Positions 8,599-16,753 of a stretch of 64,000 nt of DNA are shown here, piece by piece (within the stretch, counting starts at the first letter, position 1; the number at the start of each line of letters is the position of its first letter). The position numbers were made by a program, and so were the translations under genes. Source of the DNA: Planifilum fimeticola (GTDB taxonomy: Bacteria > Bacillota > Bacilli > Thermoactinomycetales > DSM-44946); assembly GCF_003001905.1 (NCBI RefSeq), contig NZ_PVNE01000001.1:124001-188000 (forward strand), read 5' to 3'. Below the pieces are notes generated by a model. It was given only the letters and a program-made list of their open reading frames with translations. It had not been told where the DNA came from and made no database searches.

Positions 8599-8943
8599 TC
8601 AGGATGTTTCCAGAGACTCCTGCCCTGCATTCACTTCCATCCCTCGGGCAGAGGTGATGAGGAGGCTGCAGCCCTCTTCCGTCTCTACCGCATGGCTCAC
8701 CCCCGGAGGCGAATAATAGTAATCCCCCTGCCGGAGTTCCTCCGTTCCCAGCCGGGCGGATCCCTCCAGGACGAATATCTCTTCCCCGCCTACATGATCA
8801 TGTACCGGAAAACGGCCGCCGGCATCCATCTCCAACAGGATGCTGTACTCGTCCCGGTATCTCCGCAAATAGCTGAGCCGAACGCCATCACCCATGGGAA
8901 TCCAATTTCCGTCGCCCTTGCGAACCACATAGGGCCCTTCCAT
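8599..8943 (-). CDS. cupin-domain protein
   Basis: The 114-residue protein is a single cupin barrel with both metal-binding motifs: HDHVGGEEIFVLEG (motif 1) and PPGVSHAVETEEG (motif 2). This resembles the ChrR-type cupins, which bind a metal; no enzymatic substrate can be deduced. Start ATG 8943 has AGGGGG nine bases upstream, whereas the in-frame ATG at 8961 has none. It lies directly downstream of the 143-residue ORF starting at 9393, so the two are probably co-transcribed. Confidence 0.8.
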   Translation of the reverse strand: MEGPYVVRKGDGNWIPMGDGVRLSYLRRYRDEYSILLEMDAGGRFPVHDHVGGEEIFVLEGSARLGTEELRQGDYYYSPPGVSHAVETEEGCSLLITSARGMEVNAGQESLETS

Positions 8944-8961
8944 CGACAAAAACCCCCTCAT

Positions 8962-9393
8962 TCATTTGGATTCATTGTACTCCATCCGCCGAGAGGGTTC
9001 AACAGGCCCCGCCTCAGAAACTGAACAAAAATCCTGGGAGGACAACTGGTGGAGAAACGTCTCTTCACACTCGCTCCGCAGCCACTCGTTGACATACCGT
9101 TGCGTGTGGAGAAATCCGCGAAAACGGGCCTTCACTTCGCGGACATCGGACAACTGCCTCACCTCGATGATCTCTCCCCCGATCCGGCGCAATTCCCTCC
9201 GGGCGTTCAGTGCGTCCCTTGCGACGCGCTTCCGGATTTCCTCCAGCGCTTTTCCGATGGGTCGGCGCATTTTTACGGGAGTGTTTGCGATGGTCCGAAA
9301 GTCCCGTTCCAAGACCCGTTCCAACACTTCCAGCAAGACAACCCGCTTCACCAGGTCGGCGAAAAGGCGATATTCCTCCGGAGCGATCAGCAT
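8962..9393 (-). CDS. hypothetical helical protein (143 aa)
   Basis: I do not recognise this family. The product is soluble, strongly charged and mostly helical by composition, with segments such as LLEVLERVLERDFRTI and EEIRKRVARDALNARREL. It has no signal peptide. The ATG at 9393 is chosen because GGTGGG precedes it; a GTG at 9405 is possible. It is the first gene of a probable two-gene operon with the cupin, transcribed leftward from the promoter region that contains the 42-bp palindrome at 9480. Confidence 0.6.
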   Translation of the reverse strand: MLIAPEEYRLFADLVKRVVLLEVLERVLERDFRTIANTPVKMRRPIGKALEEIRKRVARDALNARRELRRIGGEIIEVRQLSDVREVKARFRGFLHTQRYVNEWLRSECEETFLHQLSSQDFCSVSEAGPVEPSRRMEYNESK

Positions 9394-9479
9394 CGTCCAT
9401 CCCACCCCAGTGAAAAGGCGTTTACCTTTATTATATGCAAACGTATGTTCTTGTTTCTCTGGTATTTTTTTCTGCTGTA

Positions 9480-9521
9480 TTTACATATATAATAAACAAT
9501 ATTGTTTATTATATGTGTAAA
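9480..9521. promoter_or_regulatory. 42-bp near-perfect palindrome in a divergent promoter region
   Basis: The segment is a palindrome centred between 9500 and 9501 with core AATAAACAATATTGTTTATT; only one symmetric base pair in 42 is mismatched. It lies in an A/T-rich island between the leftward gene at 9393 and the rightward small gene at 9573, where an operator for a dimeric repressor is expected. The binding protein is unknown. It does not match the Fur, PerR, TnrA or CcpA box. Confidence 0.7.
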
Positions 9522-9572
9522 TAGGGTACAAAAAGGTGGAGACACGATTTGGACAGGGAGGGTGCCGTATTG

Positions 9573-9722
9573 ATGCACAGTCCTTACGAGATGGAATGGA
9601 TGGCCGAGGAAAGGATGAAAGAATTGGAGAAAGTGATCCTCCGTTCACGGCAAAGAAATCTCCGTATCTCCGGGGGGTTTGTGTTCAGGCGGGTCCTCAG
9701 CATCTTTTGGCGCAGGAAATAG
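9573..9722 (+). CDS. small basic hypothetical protein (49 aa)
   Basis: An ATG at 9573 (directly preceded by an in-frame TTG) follows a GGGAGGG Shine-Dalgarno sequence and opens a 49-codon frame starting MHSPYEMEWMAEERMKELEK. The first half is acidic and amphipathic-helical. The C-terminal half is strongly basic with a hydrophobic patch (FVFRRVLSIFWRRK), suggesting membrane-surface association. I do not recognise the family. A clean hairpin terminator follows at 9727. It is divergent from the operon at 9393 and shares the palindromic control region. Confidence 0.6.
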   Translation: MHSPYEMEWMAEERMKELEKVILRSRQRNLRISGGFVFRRVLSIFWRRK

Positions 9723-9726
9723 GAAA

Positions 9727-9754
9727 GAGAGGCGGGTTCCCCGGCCCGCCTCTC
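9727..9754. terminator. terminator between small gene and CBS gene
   Basis: A perfect GAGAGGCGGG/CCCGCCTCTC stem lies between the convergent small gene (ending 9722) and the CBS gene (ending 9759). The flanking U-tracts are weak. Confidence 0.65.
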
Positions 9755-9758
9755 CTCC

Positions 9759-10187
9759 TCACATGACGGGACGGCTGGGCTCGGAAATGTTGCTCAGCGC
9801 ATGTCCCGCTTCATCGGCGAAGGGTTGACGGACAGCCAGATCGCCGATGGAGACGACCCCCACCAGCTGGCCGTTTTCCACCACGGGAAGCCGGCGAATT
9901 TGGTGCTGGGCCATGAGTCGGGCCGCTTCATCGACGGACATGTCCGGCGTACCCGTCACCGGGGCGTTGGTCATCACATCCGCCACCTGCTGGGAATTGG
10001 GTTTCTTATCGGCGATGCCCCGGATCACCAGATCCCGGTCGGTGATGACCCCGCGCAGCTGTCCGTTTTCGACCACGGGAATCATGCCGACGTTGTGCTG
10101 CTTCATCAGGTTGGCCGCCTGATACACATTGTCCTGGGGCGACACCGCGGCGACCTGGGTGGTCATGATATCTCTCAGCTGAGCCAT
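9759..10187 (-). CDS. two-CBS-domain protein (YhcV-like)
   Basis: The 142-residue protein consists of two CBS repeats, each with the pattern ENGQL-GV followed by D-x-D/G-x-L-x-R (GVITDRDLVIRGIA and GVVSIGDLAVRQ). Stand-alone CBS pairs bind adenine nucleotides and report energy status; the partner is unknown. It resembles Bacillus YhcV in length and order. Start ATG 10187 has AAAGGAGGG upstream. Because the DUF421 remnant upstream is frameshifted, its reading frame now runs uninterrupted into this gene. The apparent fusion is an artefact of that lesion and should not be annotated as one protein. Confidence 0.85.
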   Translation of the reverse strand: MAQLRDIMTTQVAAVSPQDNVYQAANLMKQHNVGMIPVVENGQLRGVITDRDLVIRGIADKKPNSQQVADVMTNAPVTGTPDMSVDEAARLMAQHQIRRLPVVENGQLVGVVSIGDLAVRQPFADEAGHALSNISEPSRPVM

Positions 10188-10266
10188 TGTCGGGTTCCCT
10201 CCTTTTCTGCGGTTAGGTTGCTCCGACCCGGGAAAATGCATTCCTCCCGTCCGCGGACAGTATTTG

Positions 10267-10835
10267 TCAATGGAAGTCCCGGCGCCTGTCCACATACAGG
10301 GTGCCGTCGCTTTCCAGAGAAACGTAAACACATCCCGCAGCGACTTCACCTGCCGCTTTTTCAACTCATCCATCAACCACCGACCGCTTTTCCCCAGCAC
10401 CCGCAGGTTCTCATATATGATCTGCCCGTCAACCACCAATTCCATCGGCACTTCCGGTTTTTTCCGGGGCTGAGAGAGGCTTTTCGGCGTCAACTGCTGA
10501 TGCTCCGGTTTTCGCATCACTGAAAGGCTCCCGTCATTTTCCAGGATGGCGAACTGGACCTGGGAGACGTCAAACACGTCCTTTTCCCGGAGGAGATGCA
10601 TGATTTGGTCGACGTTAAAACGTCTTTTGCGCAGGTTGTTCTCCAAAATCTTCCCTTCCTTGATGACGATGACCGGGTCCCCTTCCAACAGCTTTTTCGC
10701 CCAGCGGCTTTTCAAGGTGACATAGGACATCAAAAAAGTGAGTCCGCCGAACAGAACCAACCCGAAAAAGTGAAGGCCGGTTTCGGTATCGATGTCGGTG
10801 GCGGCGATGGAACCGAGGGGGATATGAATGCGCAT
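10267..10835 (-). pseudogene. DUF421 (YetF-type) membrane protein, 5'-truncated and frameshifted
   Basis: The frame starting near 10835 encodes a recognisable DUF421 body: GSIAATDID, one transmembrane segment, then LLEGDPVIVIKEGKILENNL and VQFAILENDGSLSV. Two lesions are visible. The ~50 N-terminal residues with the first membrane helices are missing, replaced by a short unrelated stretch after an in-frame TGA. Near the 3' end, at 10326-10328 (TTT on the coding strand), one T appears to be missing. Adding it restores the family ending (DVFYVSLESDGTLYVDRRRD and a TGA at 10267). Without it the frame reads on into the CBS gene. The gene is probably inactive unless the second lesion is a sequencing error. 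Confidence 0.75.
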
Positions 10836-10919
10836 CGTCCGATAGGCCCCGGTGCAAGCCGGACGGGGGCGAGCCGGTCCAATCCTGCCGGAAGAGCCGG
10901 CTCCTCAACCCCTGGTCGA

Positions 10920-12385
10920 TCATACGCGCTCCTTTTCCCTTTGCTCCTTTTCTTCCCGCCACCACAGGGCCTCCTCAGGATCCTGCAAAACCTCCTTGAT
11001 CTCGTGCTTTTCTTCGACGGCCGGCGGCGATCCCCGCAGCGCCTTGCCGGAGGGATCCTTGACGAACTTGGTCACGACGATCAGCCCGATCACCGACACG
11101 GCAACGAGATAATAAGCGGGAATCAGGCGATCTCCCGTCCAGTTGATCAGCCAGGAAACCACCAGGGGCGTGGTGCCGCCGAATACCGAGGCGGAAATGT
11201 TGTAGGTAATGGCCAGGGCACCGTACCTCACTTCGGTGTAAAAGAGGGAGGGAAGCAGGGAGGGCATCGTTCCCTGGAAGCTTGAGGAAAAAATGCCCAG
11301 GATCACCAGTCCCAGAAACACCCACAACACCTTCCCGTTCCCGATCAACAGGAACGAGGGAACGGACAACAACACCAGTCCCGCCAGCCCTCCCTGAACC
11401 ACCCGCTTGGCCCCGATTCGATCGCTGAAATATCCCATCAACAACACGATCGGGATCATAATCGCCATCACGACGACGATCAGCAAAAGTCCCCTCGTCT
11501 CCCCGTAGCCGAGGACGGCGGACAGGTGAGAGGGCATGTAGGACAACACCGTGTAGTTGACGACGTTATAAAAAAAACCACGACTATCCCGATCAACAGG
11601 GTTCTCCAATAGGAAGCCAAAATGTCCCGGATCGACAGATAGGATTCCCGCTCCCGCGCCTCCTCCATCGCTTCAAAAGCGGGGGTCTCCTCGAGGCGCT
11701 CCCGCAGATAATAGCCGATCAGCCCCATCGGACCGGCGACCAGAAAGGGGATGCGCCATCCCCATCGGACCATGGTCTCGGAACCCAGCGTCATCGTGAG
11801 CAACGTGACAAAGGCGGCCCCGGCTATATATCCTGTCAGGGTCCCCACTTCCAGCCCGCTGGACATCACGCCCCGCTTCTTGTCCGGCGTCGACTCGGCG
11901 ATGAAGGTCATCGCGCCGGCGTACTCTCCCCCGGTCGAAAAGCCCTGCACCAACCGGGCGATCAAGAGCAAAACCGTCGCCGTCGAACCAATGGTCTCGT
12001 AACTGGGAATCAAACCGATGCTCAGGGTGGAGACGGCCATCAGGATGAGCGTGATCGCAAGCACCCGCTTTCGGCCCCACCGATCGCCCAACATCCCGAA
12101 AACGATCCCCCCCAGCGGGCGGGCGAGAAAAGCGACGGCGAAGGTGGCGAAGGAATAAATCAGCTGGACCCCGCCCTTCATTTCGGGGAAGAAAACTTTC
12201 CCGATCGTCACCGCCAAGTAGGAGTAAATGCCGAAATCAAACCATTCCATGGCATTGCCGACGCTGGTGGCCAGGACCGCCCTTTTGGCCGTGTCCATGT
12301 CGACAACCGTGATGTCCTCTTTTTTCAGGCGGAATTTTTTCCGGCCTCCAAAAAACCGCTTTTTTCCGTTCTCCCGTTCAGACAA
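10920..12385 (-). pseudogene. MFS transporter, metabolite:H+ symporter (ProP-like) family, frameshifted
   Basis: Together two frames encode a full MHS-family permease of about 488 residues with twelve membrane segments and the GDRWGRKR loop. The first part (TTG start at 12385 with GGAGGG upstream) runs to GIVVVFF. The remainder continues one frame over from YNVVNYTVLSYMPSHL to the stop at 10920. The switch falls exactly on a run of eight T on the coding strand (8 A at 11570-11577); nine would keep the frame. Relatives import proline, betaine, citrate or other acids; the substrate cannot be told. The product is truncated if the base is truly missing. Confidence 0.8.
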
Positions 12386-12451
12386 TCCTCTGCCCTCCTG
12401 CCGGTCAAAGCATTCCGAGGTTAGTATGGAGGCAAAAAAAGTTTTTCATGC

Positions 12452-12485
12452 AAAAGAGCGGACTCCGCAACAAGTCCGCTCTTTT
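12452..12485 (-). terminator. intrinsic terminator
   Basis: AAAAGAGCGGACT/AGTCCGCTCTTTT stem, 13 bp, just downstream of the reconstructed stop (12497) of the leftward membrane-protein gene. The uncorrected frame would read straight through it, which supports the corrected stop. Confidence 0.8.
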
Positions 12486-12496
12486 GACGAAGTGGA

Positions 12497-13037
12497 TCAG
12501 CCGGTCCGCCTGTTCCCCTTCGGCTCCTTCCCCTTCCCTTGATCTTGCCGAAGGGTTTAAAGTAGGTGATCAGGGTCATGAGCAGAAGCGCCGCCAGATT
12601 GACCGCCCCTCCCAGCATGTTTGACATCCAGACCGACTGGAAGGCATCCCGACGAAAGGCGGCGTAGCCCCATTGTTCCGCGGCGCTCAGGAGAAAGGAA
12701 AACCACCGGCTGACAAAAAATATGGCAAACAGGATGATCCCCACGGTCAAAATCAGTTTAATGAGCACCCAGTAATACTTCGTAAGCCCCCAATTGGTCC
12801 AAACCGACAGGAGAACGCCGGAAATCAAGGCCGCAAGAGCCGGGTACTTGAGCAGCGTCTCGTCAACGATGTGCATGCTGGACAGCGTGTAGAAGAGCTG
12901 CTCCCCGTTTTCGGCACACTCCTCATGTACCATCCCAGCAGCAGCATGCAGCAGGTACCGCCGAACCAGGCCATGACGGAAAGGACGTAGATCGCCACCA
13001 GCAGTTGTTTTTTTCGCAAACTCAAACGATAAGCCAT
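12497..13037 (-). pseudogene. four-helix integral membrane protein, two apparent frameshifts
   Basis: From ATG 13037 (AAAGGAG eight bases upstream) the frame reads MAYRLSLRKKQLLVAIYVLS and a first membrane segment up to LLLG. It then continues one frame over from VHEECAENGEQ, with HIVDETLLKYPALAALISGV and three more membrane segments. The switch is at a GGG run near 12935; a fourth G restores the frame. A second GGG near 12532, again needing one more G, gives a natural lysine-rich tail and a TGA at 12497, just before the terminator. Corrected length is about 180 residues. It resembles DUF2269-like predicted membrane proteins, which is tentative. Two deletions in one gene suggest decay or homopolymer sequencing errors. 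Confidence 0.6.
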
Positions 13038-13577
13038 CAGACCAACTCCTTTAGGTGCGATGATTGTTCGCCCCGGCCCATCACCAAGAAGGCCTTCGGC
13101 GAAAAGGCCGTGACAAGGAAGCGCCCGGGACTCTGAACCATCGTCGAGGACGTCAACGATCACATTTCGCAACAGGATGCTGACCAGACAGAGGGCGGAT
13201 TTCATCTTGGAGATCAAGGGGCGATTCCCGTAAGGATCCCGGCATCCCGACGGGCGAAAAAATGTGTGCGTCCCTTCTGCCGCCGTAAACGCCACGGCAT
13301 TTTCGGCGAACCGGGAACGGATGGAAAGTGTTCGGGTATAAAATCAGCGCTTCGGAGAAATGGCACCAAAAAGTATGCCGCCCACAGATGAAAGCAGCGG
13401 GGAGCTCATGAAAATCGATTTCTGGATTTTTTCCATGTATGGATGGAGCTATCCCCATCCTAACGGGTGGATGTTGTGATCTTATGACAAACTTCTGCGG
13501 GATCGATGAAATCGGGTGGAACCGGAAAGCTCAGCCGTTATCATAGAAAGAGAGCCGATGTGAGGGGGAATGAGAGG
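13038..13577. other. intergenic region without a recognisable gene
   Basis: About 540 bases lie between two divergently transcribed loci. Several frames are open, but none has a ribosome binding site with a protein-like composition. It presumably contains the promoters of the leftward membrane-protein gene and of the rightward two-component operon; I could not assign clear -35/-10 boxes. Confidence 0.5.
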
Positions 13578-14261
13578 ATGTCCCACACCCTGCTGCTGGT
13601 GGACGATGAAGAAAAAGTGCTTGACTTTATGGAGCCCTTTCTGCAGCAGGAGGGGTTTCGCACCGCAACGGCCAAAACGGGCCTTGAGGCCCTGCGAAAG
13701 GCCGAGGAGGTGAAACCCTCCCTTGTCGTCCTGGATTGGATGCTTCCGGAGATGAGCGGCATCGAAGTGTGCCGAGAGCTGCGCAAAAGGGATCGGATGG
13801 GCATCATCATGGTGACGGCCCGGACCGAAGAGACGGACAAAATCATCGGGCTGGAAGTGGGGGCTGACGACTACATCACCAAACCCTTTTCCCTGCGGGA
13901 GCTGGTGGCCCGCATCCGCGCCGTGCTGCGACGGATCGAAGGAGACCGGGGCGACGGGGAGGCGATGCGGCGCGGCGAGCTGGTGATCTCCGAACCCCGG
14001 CGCCGCGTCTGGAAACGGGGAAAGGAAATCTCCCTGACGCCCACGGAGTTCAAATTGCTCCTCACGCTGGCCGCCAGGCCGGGAATCGTCTACAGCCGGC
14101 TGCAGCTGTTGGAGTCCCTGGATGACGCGCTGTGGAACGACGAGCGGACGGTGGACGCCCATATCAGCCGGCTCCGCAAAAAAATCGAGGACGACCCCGC
14201 AACGCCCGTCTACATTCAAACGGTCTACGGATTCGGCTATCGGTTCGGTGACCCCAAATGA
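13578..14261 (+). CDS. OmpR/PhoB-family response regulator
   Basis: The 227-residue protein has a receiver domain with the acidic pair VDDEE near residues 9-12, the phospho-acceptor Asp in VVLDWMLPEM (about residue 53) and the K in ITKPFS. A winged-helix DNA-binding domain follows, ending TVYGFGYRF. Start ATG 13578 is preceded by GAGGGGG; the upstream in-frame start at 13506 would add a non-conserved leader. The histidine kinase gene follows with a 4-bp ATGA overlap, making a classic translationally coupled pair. The target genes and stimulus are unknown. Confidence 0.92.
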   Translation: MSHTLLLVDDEEKVLDFMEPFLQQEGFRTATAKTGLEALRKAEEVKPSLVVLDWMLPEMSGIEVCRELRKRDRMGIIMVTARTEETDKIIGLEVGADDYITKPFSLRELVARIRAVLRRIEGDRGDGEAMRRGELVISEPRRRVWKRGKEISLTPTEFKLLLTLAARPGIVYSRLQLLESLDDALWNDERTVDAHISRLRKKIEDDPATPVYIQTVYGFGYRFGDPK

Positions 14262-15616
14262 GCGTCAGCCGCAAACTGTTCATCGCCATGGCGGCGTTCA
14301 TTGTGGGAATGGGCTTGGTCTTTGCCTTCGTCACCCAAATCGTGTTGCGGGACGCCCTCGAAGTGTTGGTGGCGGCCCCCCGGAAAGAGAACATTGATGA
14401 GTTGTCCCGCCTTTTTGCCGACCACTATGAAAAGAGCGGCGGATCCTGGGAAGACCTGCACAGCCTCGAGATCGAAAAAAGACTGCATGCGGAAAGCGGT
14501 CAAAGGGCCAGTATCGTCCTTCAGGCGCCAAATCGTCAGATCCTGCTCGCCGCGGGGGAAGCCGACCAGCCCACCGTGCTTCGGTTCGGGATCCGAAACC
14601 TGGTGCGGCTGAAGGGAGATACGATCGGATTTTTGTACTATCACGATCCGGCCATCGATTACATGTCCCGTCTGCGGATCGGCATCCTGGATTCCACGAA
14701 GTTTCTCCTCATTCTGGGAACCCTGTTCCTCGTCGCCCTCTCCCTTCTGGTCGCGTACGGCTTGGCCAAATGGCTGACCGCCCCCCTCCGGCGGCTGATC
14801 CCCGCGATCGACCGGCTGGGAAAAGGGGAGCTCGGAATTCAGGTGCCGGTCACCACCGGCGATGAATACGGAAAAGTGGCCAACGCGTTCAACGACATGT
14901 CCAATCAGCTGAAGAAGGCCGAGGAGATCCGAAAAAATTTGGTCGCCGACGTCGCCCATGAATTGCGAACACCGCTCACCATCATCCGGGGCAAACTGGA
15001 TTTCCTGCAGCAAAGCGGACGGCCGATCCCGCCGGAAAACCTTCTGTCCTTGCAGGACGAACTGATCCGCCTGACCCGTCTCGTCGAGGATCTCCATCAG
15101 CTGACCCTGGCCGAGGCGAAACAGCTGCCCCTGGAACGGAAGCCGACGCACATCCCGGATCTTTTGCGACGAATTTTGGATCGCATCGGCCCCGAAGCCG
15201 CCAATAAGGGAATTCATCTCTCGCTCGAGGACTTTTCCGGGGAGGGGACCCTTTCCGTCGATCCGAACCGGATCACCCAAGTGTTTCTCAACCTGCTGGT
15301 CAACGCCCTTCGCTATACCCCTTCGGGAGGATCGATACGAGTCCAAATCGACAGGGAAGAAGGGCCCGCCCCAGGGCAGGACATGTTGCGGGTGAGCGTC
15401 GCCGACACGGGCACCGGCATCGAGCCGGAGCATCTCCCCCGCCTCTTCGACCGGTTCTACCGGTCCGACCAAGCCCGCACGCGAAGCAGGGGAGGTTCGG
15501 GATTGGGACTCGCCATCGCCAAGGAATTCGTCACAGCCCACGGCGGAACGATCGATGTGGAAAGCGAGCCCGGCCGCGGGACCACCTTCATCGTCCGGTT
15601 GCCTTGTTCAAAATAA
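14258..15616 (+). CDS. membrane sensor histidine kinase
   Basis: This 452-residue kinase has a transmembrane helix at about residues 10-30, an extracytoplasmic sensor loop of about 120 residues, and a second helix near 148-168. It continues with a HAMP linker, the H-box DVAHELRTPLTIIRGK, the N-box FLNLLVNALRYTP, the G1 box VADTGTGI and the G2 box GGSGLGLAIAK. All catalytic elements are intact. It overlaps the response regulator by four bases. The stimulus cannot be deduced from neighbours; the sensor loop matches no domain I recognise. Confidence 0.92.
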   Translation: MSVSRKLFIAMAAFIVGMGLVFAFVTQIVLRDALEVLVAAPRKENIDELSRLFADHYEKSGGSWEDLHSLEIEKRLHAESGQRASIVLQAPNRQILLAAGEADQPTVLRFGIRNLVRLKGDTIGFLYYHDPAIDYMSRLRIGILDSTKFLLILGTLFLVALSLLVAYGLAKWLTAPLRRLIPAIDRLGKGELGIQVPVTTGDEYGKVANAFNDMSNQLKKAEEIRKNLVADVAHELRTPLTIIRGKLDFLQQSGRPIPPENLLSLQDELIRLTRLVEDLHQLTLAEAKQLPLERKPTHIPDLLRRILDRIGPEAANKGIHLSLEDFSGEGTLSVDPNRITQVFLNLLVNALRYTPSGGSIRVQIDREEGPAPGQDMLRVSVADTGTGIEPEHLPRLFDRFYRSDQARTRSRGGSGLGLAIAKEFVTAHGGTIDVESEPGRGTTFIVRLPCSK

Positions 15617-15805
15617 ACGTTGACGAAGGCATCCCGCCGATCCCTCCGCCCGAAAAGACAACCCGCTCTTTTGGAAAGCAGGTGAAGATCATGACAAGGT
15701 GTCGGGAGGGACGATGCTTTGCCGAGCGGCGCATTGAAGCGGAGGCGAAATATCGCGTCCCGACCTTTTTAAGAGCGTTGTGAAACAATCCCTTCGAAGC
15801 CGAAG

Positions 15806-15860
15806 AGGGGTGTACCGCTTCGTATCGCCACATGTCAAAGGCACTCAGCGGTACACCCCT
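15806..15860. repeat. inverted repeat with 14-bp perfect arms
   Basis: Arms AGGGGTGTACCGCT (15806-15819) and its exact complement (15847-15860) enclose a 27-base loop. There is no U-tract, so it is not a standard terminator. It could be a stable RNA hairpin or an operator-like element; nothing else in the window matches it. Confidence 0.6.
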
Positions 15861-15913
15861 TCTCCCGACATCATGTTTTACAGAGCTTTTGGCACGGCGC
15901 CTGTCAAAGTCAG

Positions 15914-15942
15914 ACCGGCTTCTTCGAGAAAAGCCGGTTTTT
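15914..15942 (+). terminator. intrinsic terminator
   Basis: ACCGGCTT/AAGCCGGT stem followed by TTTTTG on the plus strand. It probably ends transcription from the two-component operon or from an RNA made across the inverted repeat. Confidence 0.7.
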
Positions 15943-16057
15943 GTTCTGCGCACCGTGGCTCCGACGAAGAATATAAGAATTTGTTAAGGTTTGCGTCAGG
16001 ATGTTGTAAGCATCGCAGTTTATGATACCCGCGGAATCCGTCGGAAGGAGTGACAGG

Positions 16058-16171
16058 ATGAAGAAACTGCTGTTGCTGATCGGCCTGGCCGCTTGCATCT
16101 CCCTGACATCTTGTACATCCCTCCTGGGAAATCTCAATCATCAGCTTCCCGTCGAGGAAAGAGCCGGATGA
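16058..16171 (+). CDS. very small lipoprotein (37 aa)
   Basis: An ATG at 16058 preceded by GGAAGGAG encodes MKKLLLLIGLAACISLTSC followed by 18 more residues. The first 19 residues form a textbook lipoprotein signal with lipobox LTSC, and the mature peptide would be only about 19 residues. The size recalls entericidin-like or other tiny membrane lipoproteins, but there is no clear homology. The strong ribosome binding site, lipobox and flanking terminators support it as real. Confidence 0.65.
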   Translation: MKKLLLLIGLAACISLTSCTSLLGNLNHQLPVEERAG

Positions 16172-16214
16172 TGCAAGGCGATGATGCACCAGAGGCTGTG
16201 AAAATGGCCAAATG

Positions 16215-16245
16215 GAAGGGCTCCTGTATTTCGCAGGAGCCCTTC
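16215..16245. terminator. hairpin terminator between convergent genes
   Basis: A perfect 12-bp stem GAAGGGCTCCTG/CAGGAGCCCTTC lies between the small lipoprotein gene (+) and the membrane protein gene (-). The U-tracts are poor on both strands. Confidence 0.6.
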
Positions 16246-16271
16246 TATGGGTACCGTTCTTTATCCAGCTG

Positions 16272-16703
16272 TTAATGAAAGTTTTCTGTATGTTTTCGGT
16301 CCAGCTGTTTTTTGTAGAGAAGTATCGCTACCAGCCCCGCCACAGCAAGCATTATAGAGGCGATGGAAAGCAAGCTGTATACAAAAATGGTGGACGGCTT
16401 TCCCGCCAGCAAAGCCACCAAAACCGCATAGACCAAACCAACTATACCAAACACCAAATTGGGTGAAAACCCGATGAGGCTTGATTGAATCAACACATCT
16501 TCCGTCTGCCGTTCGTATACCCACTTGGCATAATAAAACCATCCAAAGAGGTATACGAAGAAAAACAATCCCACAACGGAGTAAACGACCAGAGGTTTCC
16601 CCGGCATGATGAGCGCGACAACCGCAACCAACAGCCCCAGGACCAAAGCGATCAGCACATTCAGGCAAAACAGCCGAAAGCCGAATGTCCAGACTGTTTT
16701 CAT
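16272..16703 (-). CDS. hypothetical four-helix membrane protein (143 aa)
   Basis: Four hydrophobic segments are visible (about residues 8-32, 38-60, 80-100 and 105-127), with a short loop AKWVYERQTEDVLIQSS between the second and third and a basic C-terminal tail. I do not recognise the family. ATG 16703 is preceded by GGGAGGGATGCGGAAGG. It appears monocistronic, downstream of the amidohydrolase in the same direction with a 50-bp gap. Confidence 0.6.
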   Translation of the reverse strand: MKTVWTFGFRLFCLNVLIALVLGLLVAVVALIMPGKPLVVYSVVGLFFFVYLFGWFYYAKWVYERQTEDVLIQSSLIGFSPNLVFGIVGLVYAVLVALLAGKPSTIFVYSLLSIASIMLAVAGLVAILLYKKQLDRKHTENFH

Positions 16704-16753
16704 CCTTCCGCATCCCTCCCAACCGGATCCGCCGGGGATACGCCCTGTTCCTT

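Larger units (their letters stand above)
15617..16057. other. intergenic region with a long-stem inverted repeat and a terminator
   Basis: About 440 bases without a credible protein-coding frame. It contains the 14-bp inverted repeat at 15806-15860, a good hairpin terminator at 15914-15942, and the promoter region of the small lipoprotein gene. Confidence 0.5.

Noticed and set aside
9759-10835. A single 358-residue DUF421-CBS fusion protein
   Set aside because: The join results from a one-base loss in the DUF421 gene; the CBS gene has its own start and a strong AAAGGAGGG ribosome binding site.
13038-13300. Leftward frame upstream of the four-helix membrane protein
   Set aside because: It is just the upstream continuation of the membrane protein's frame, without a start signal; the ATG at 13037 has a good ribosome binding site.
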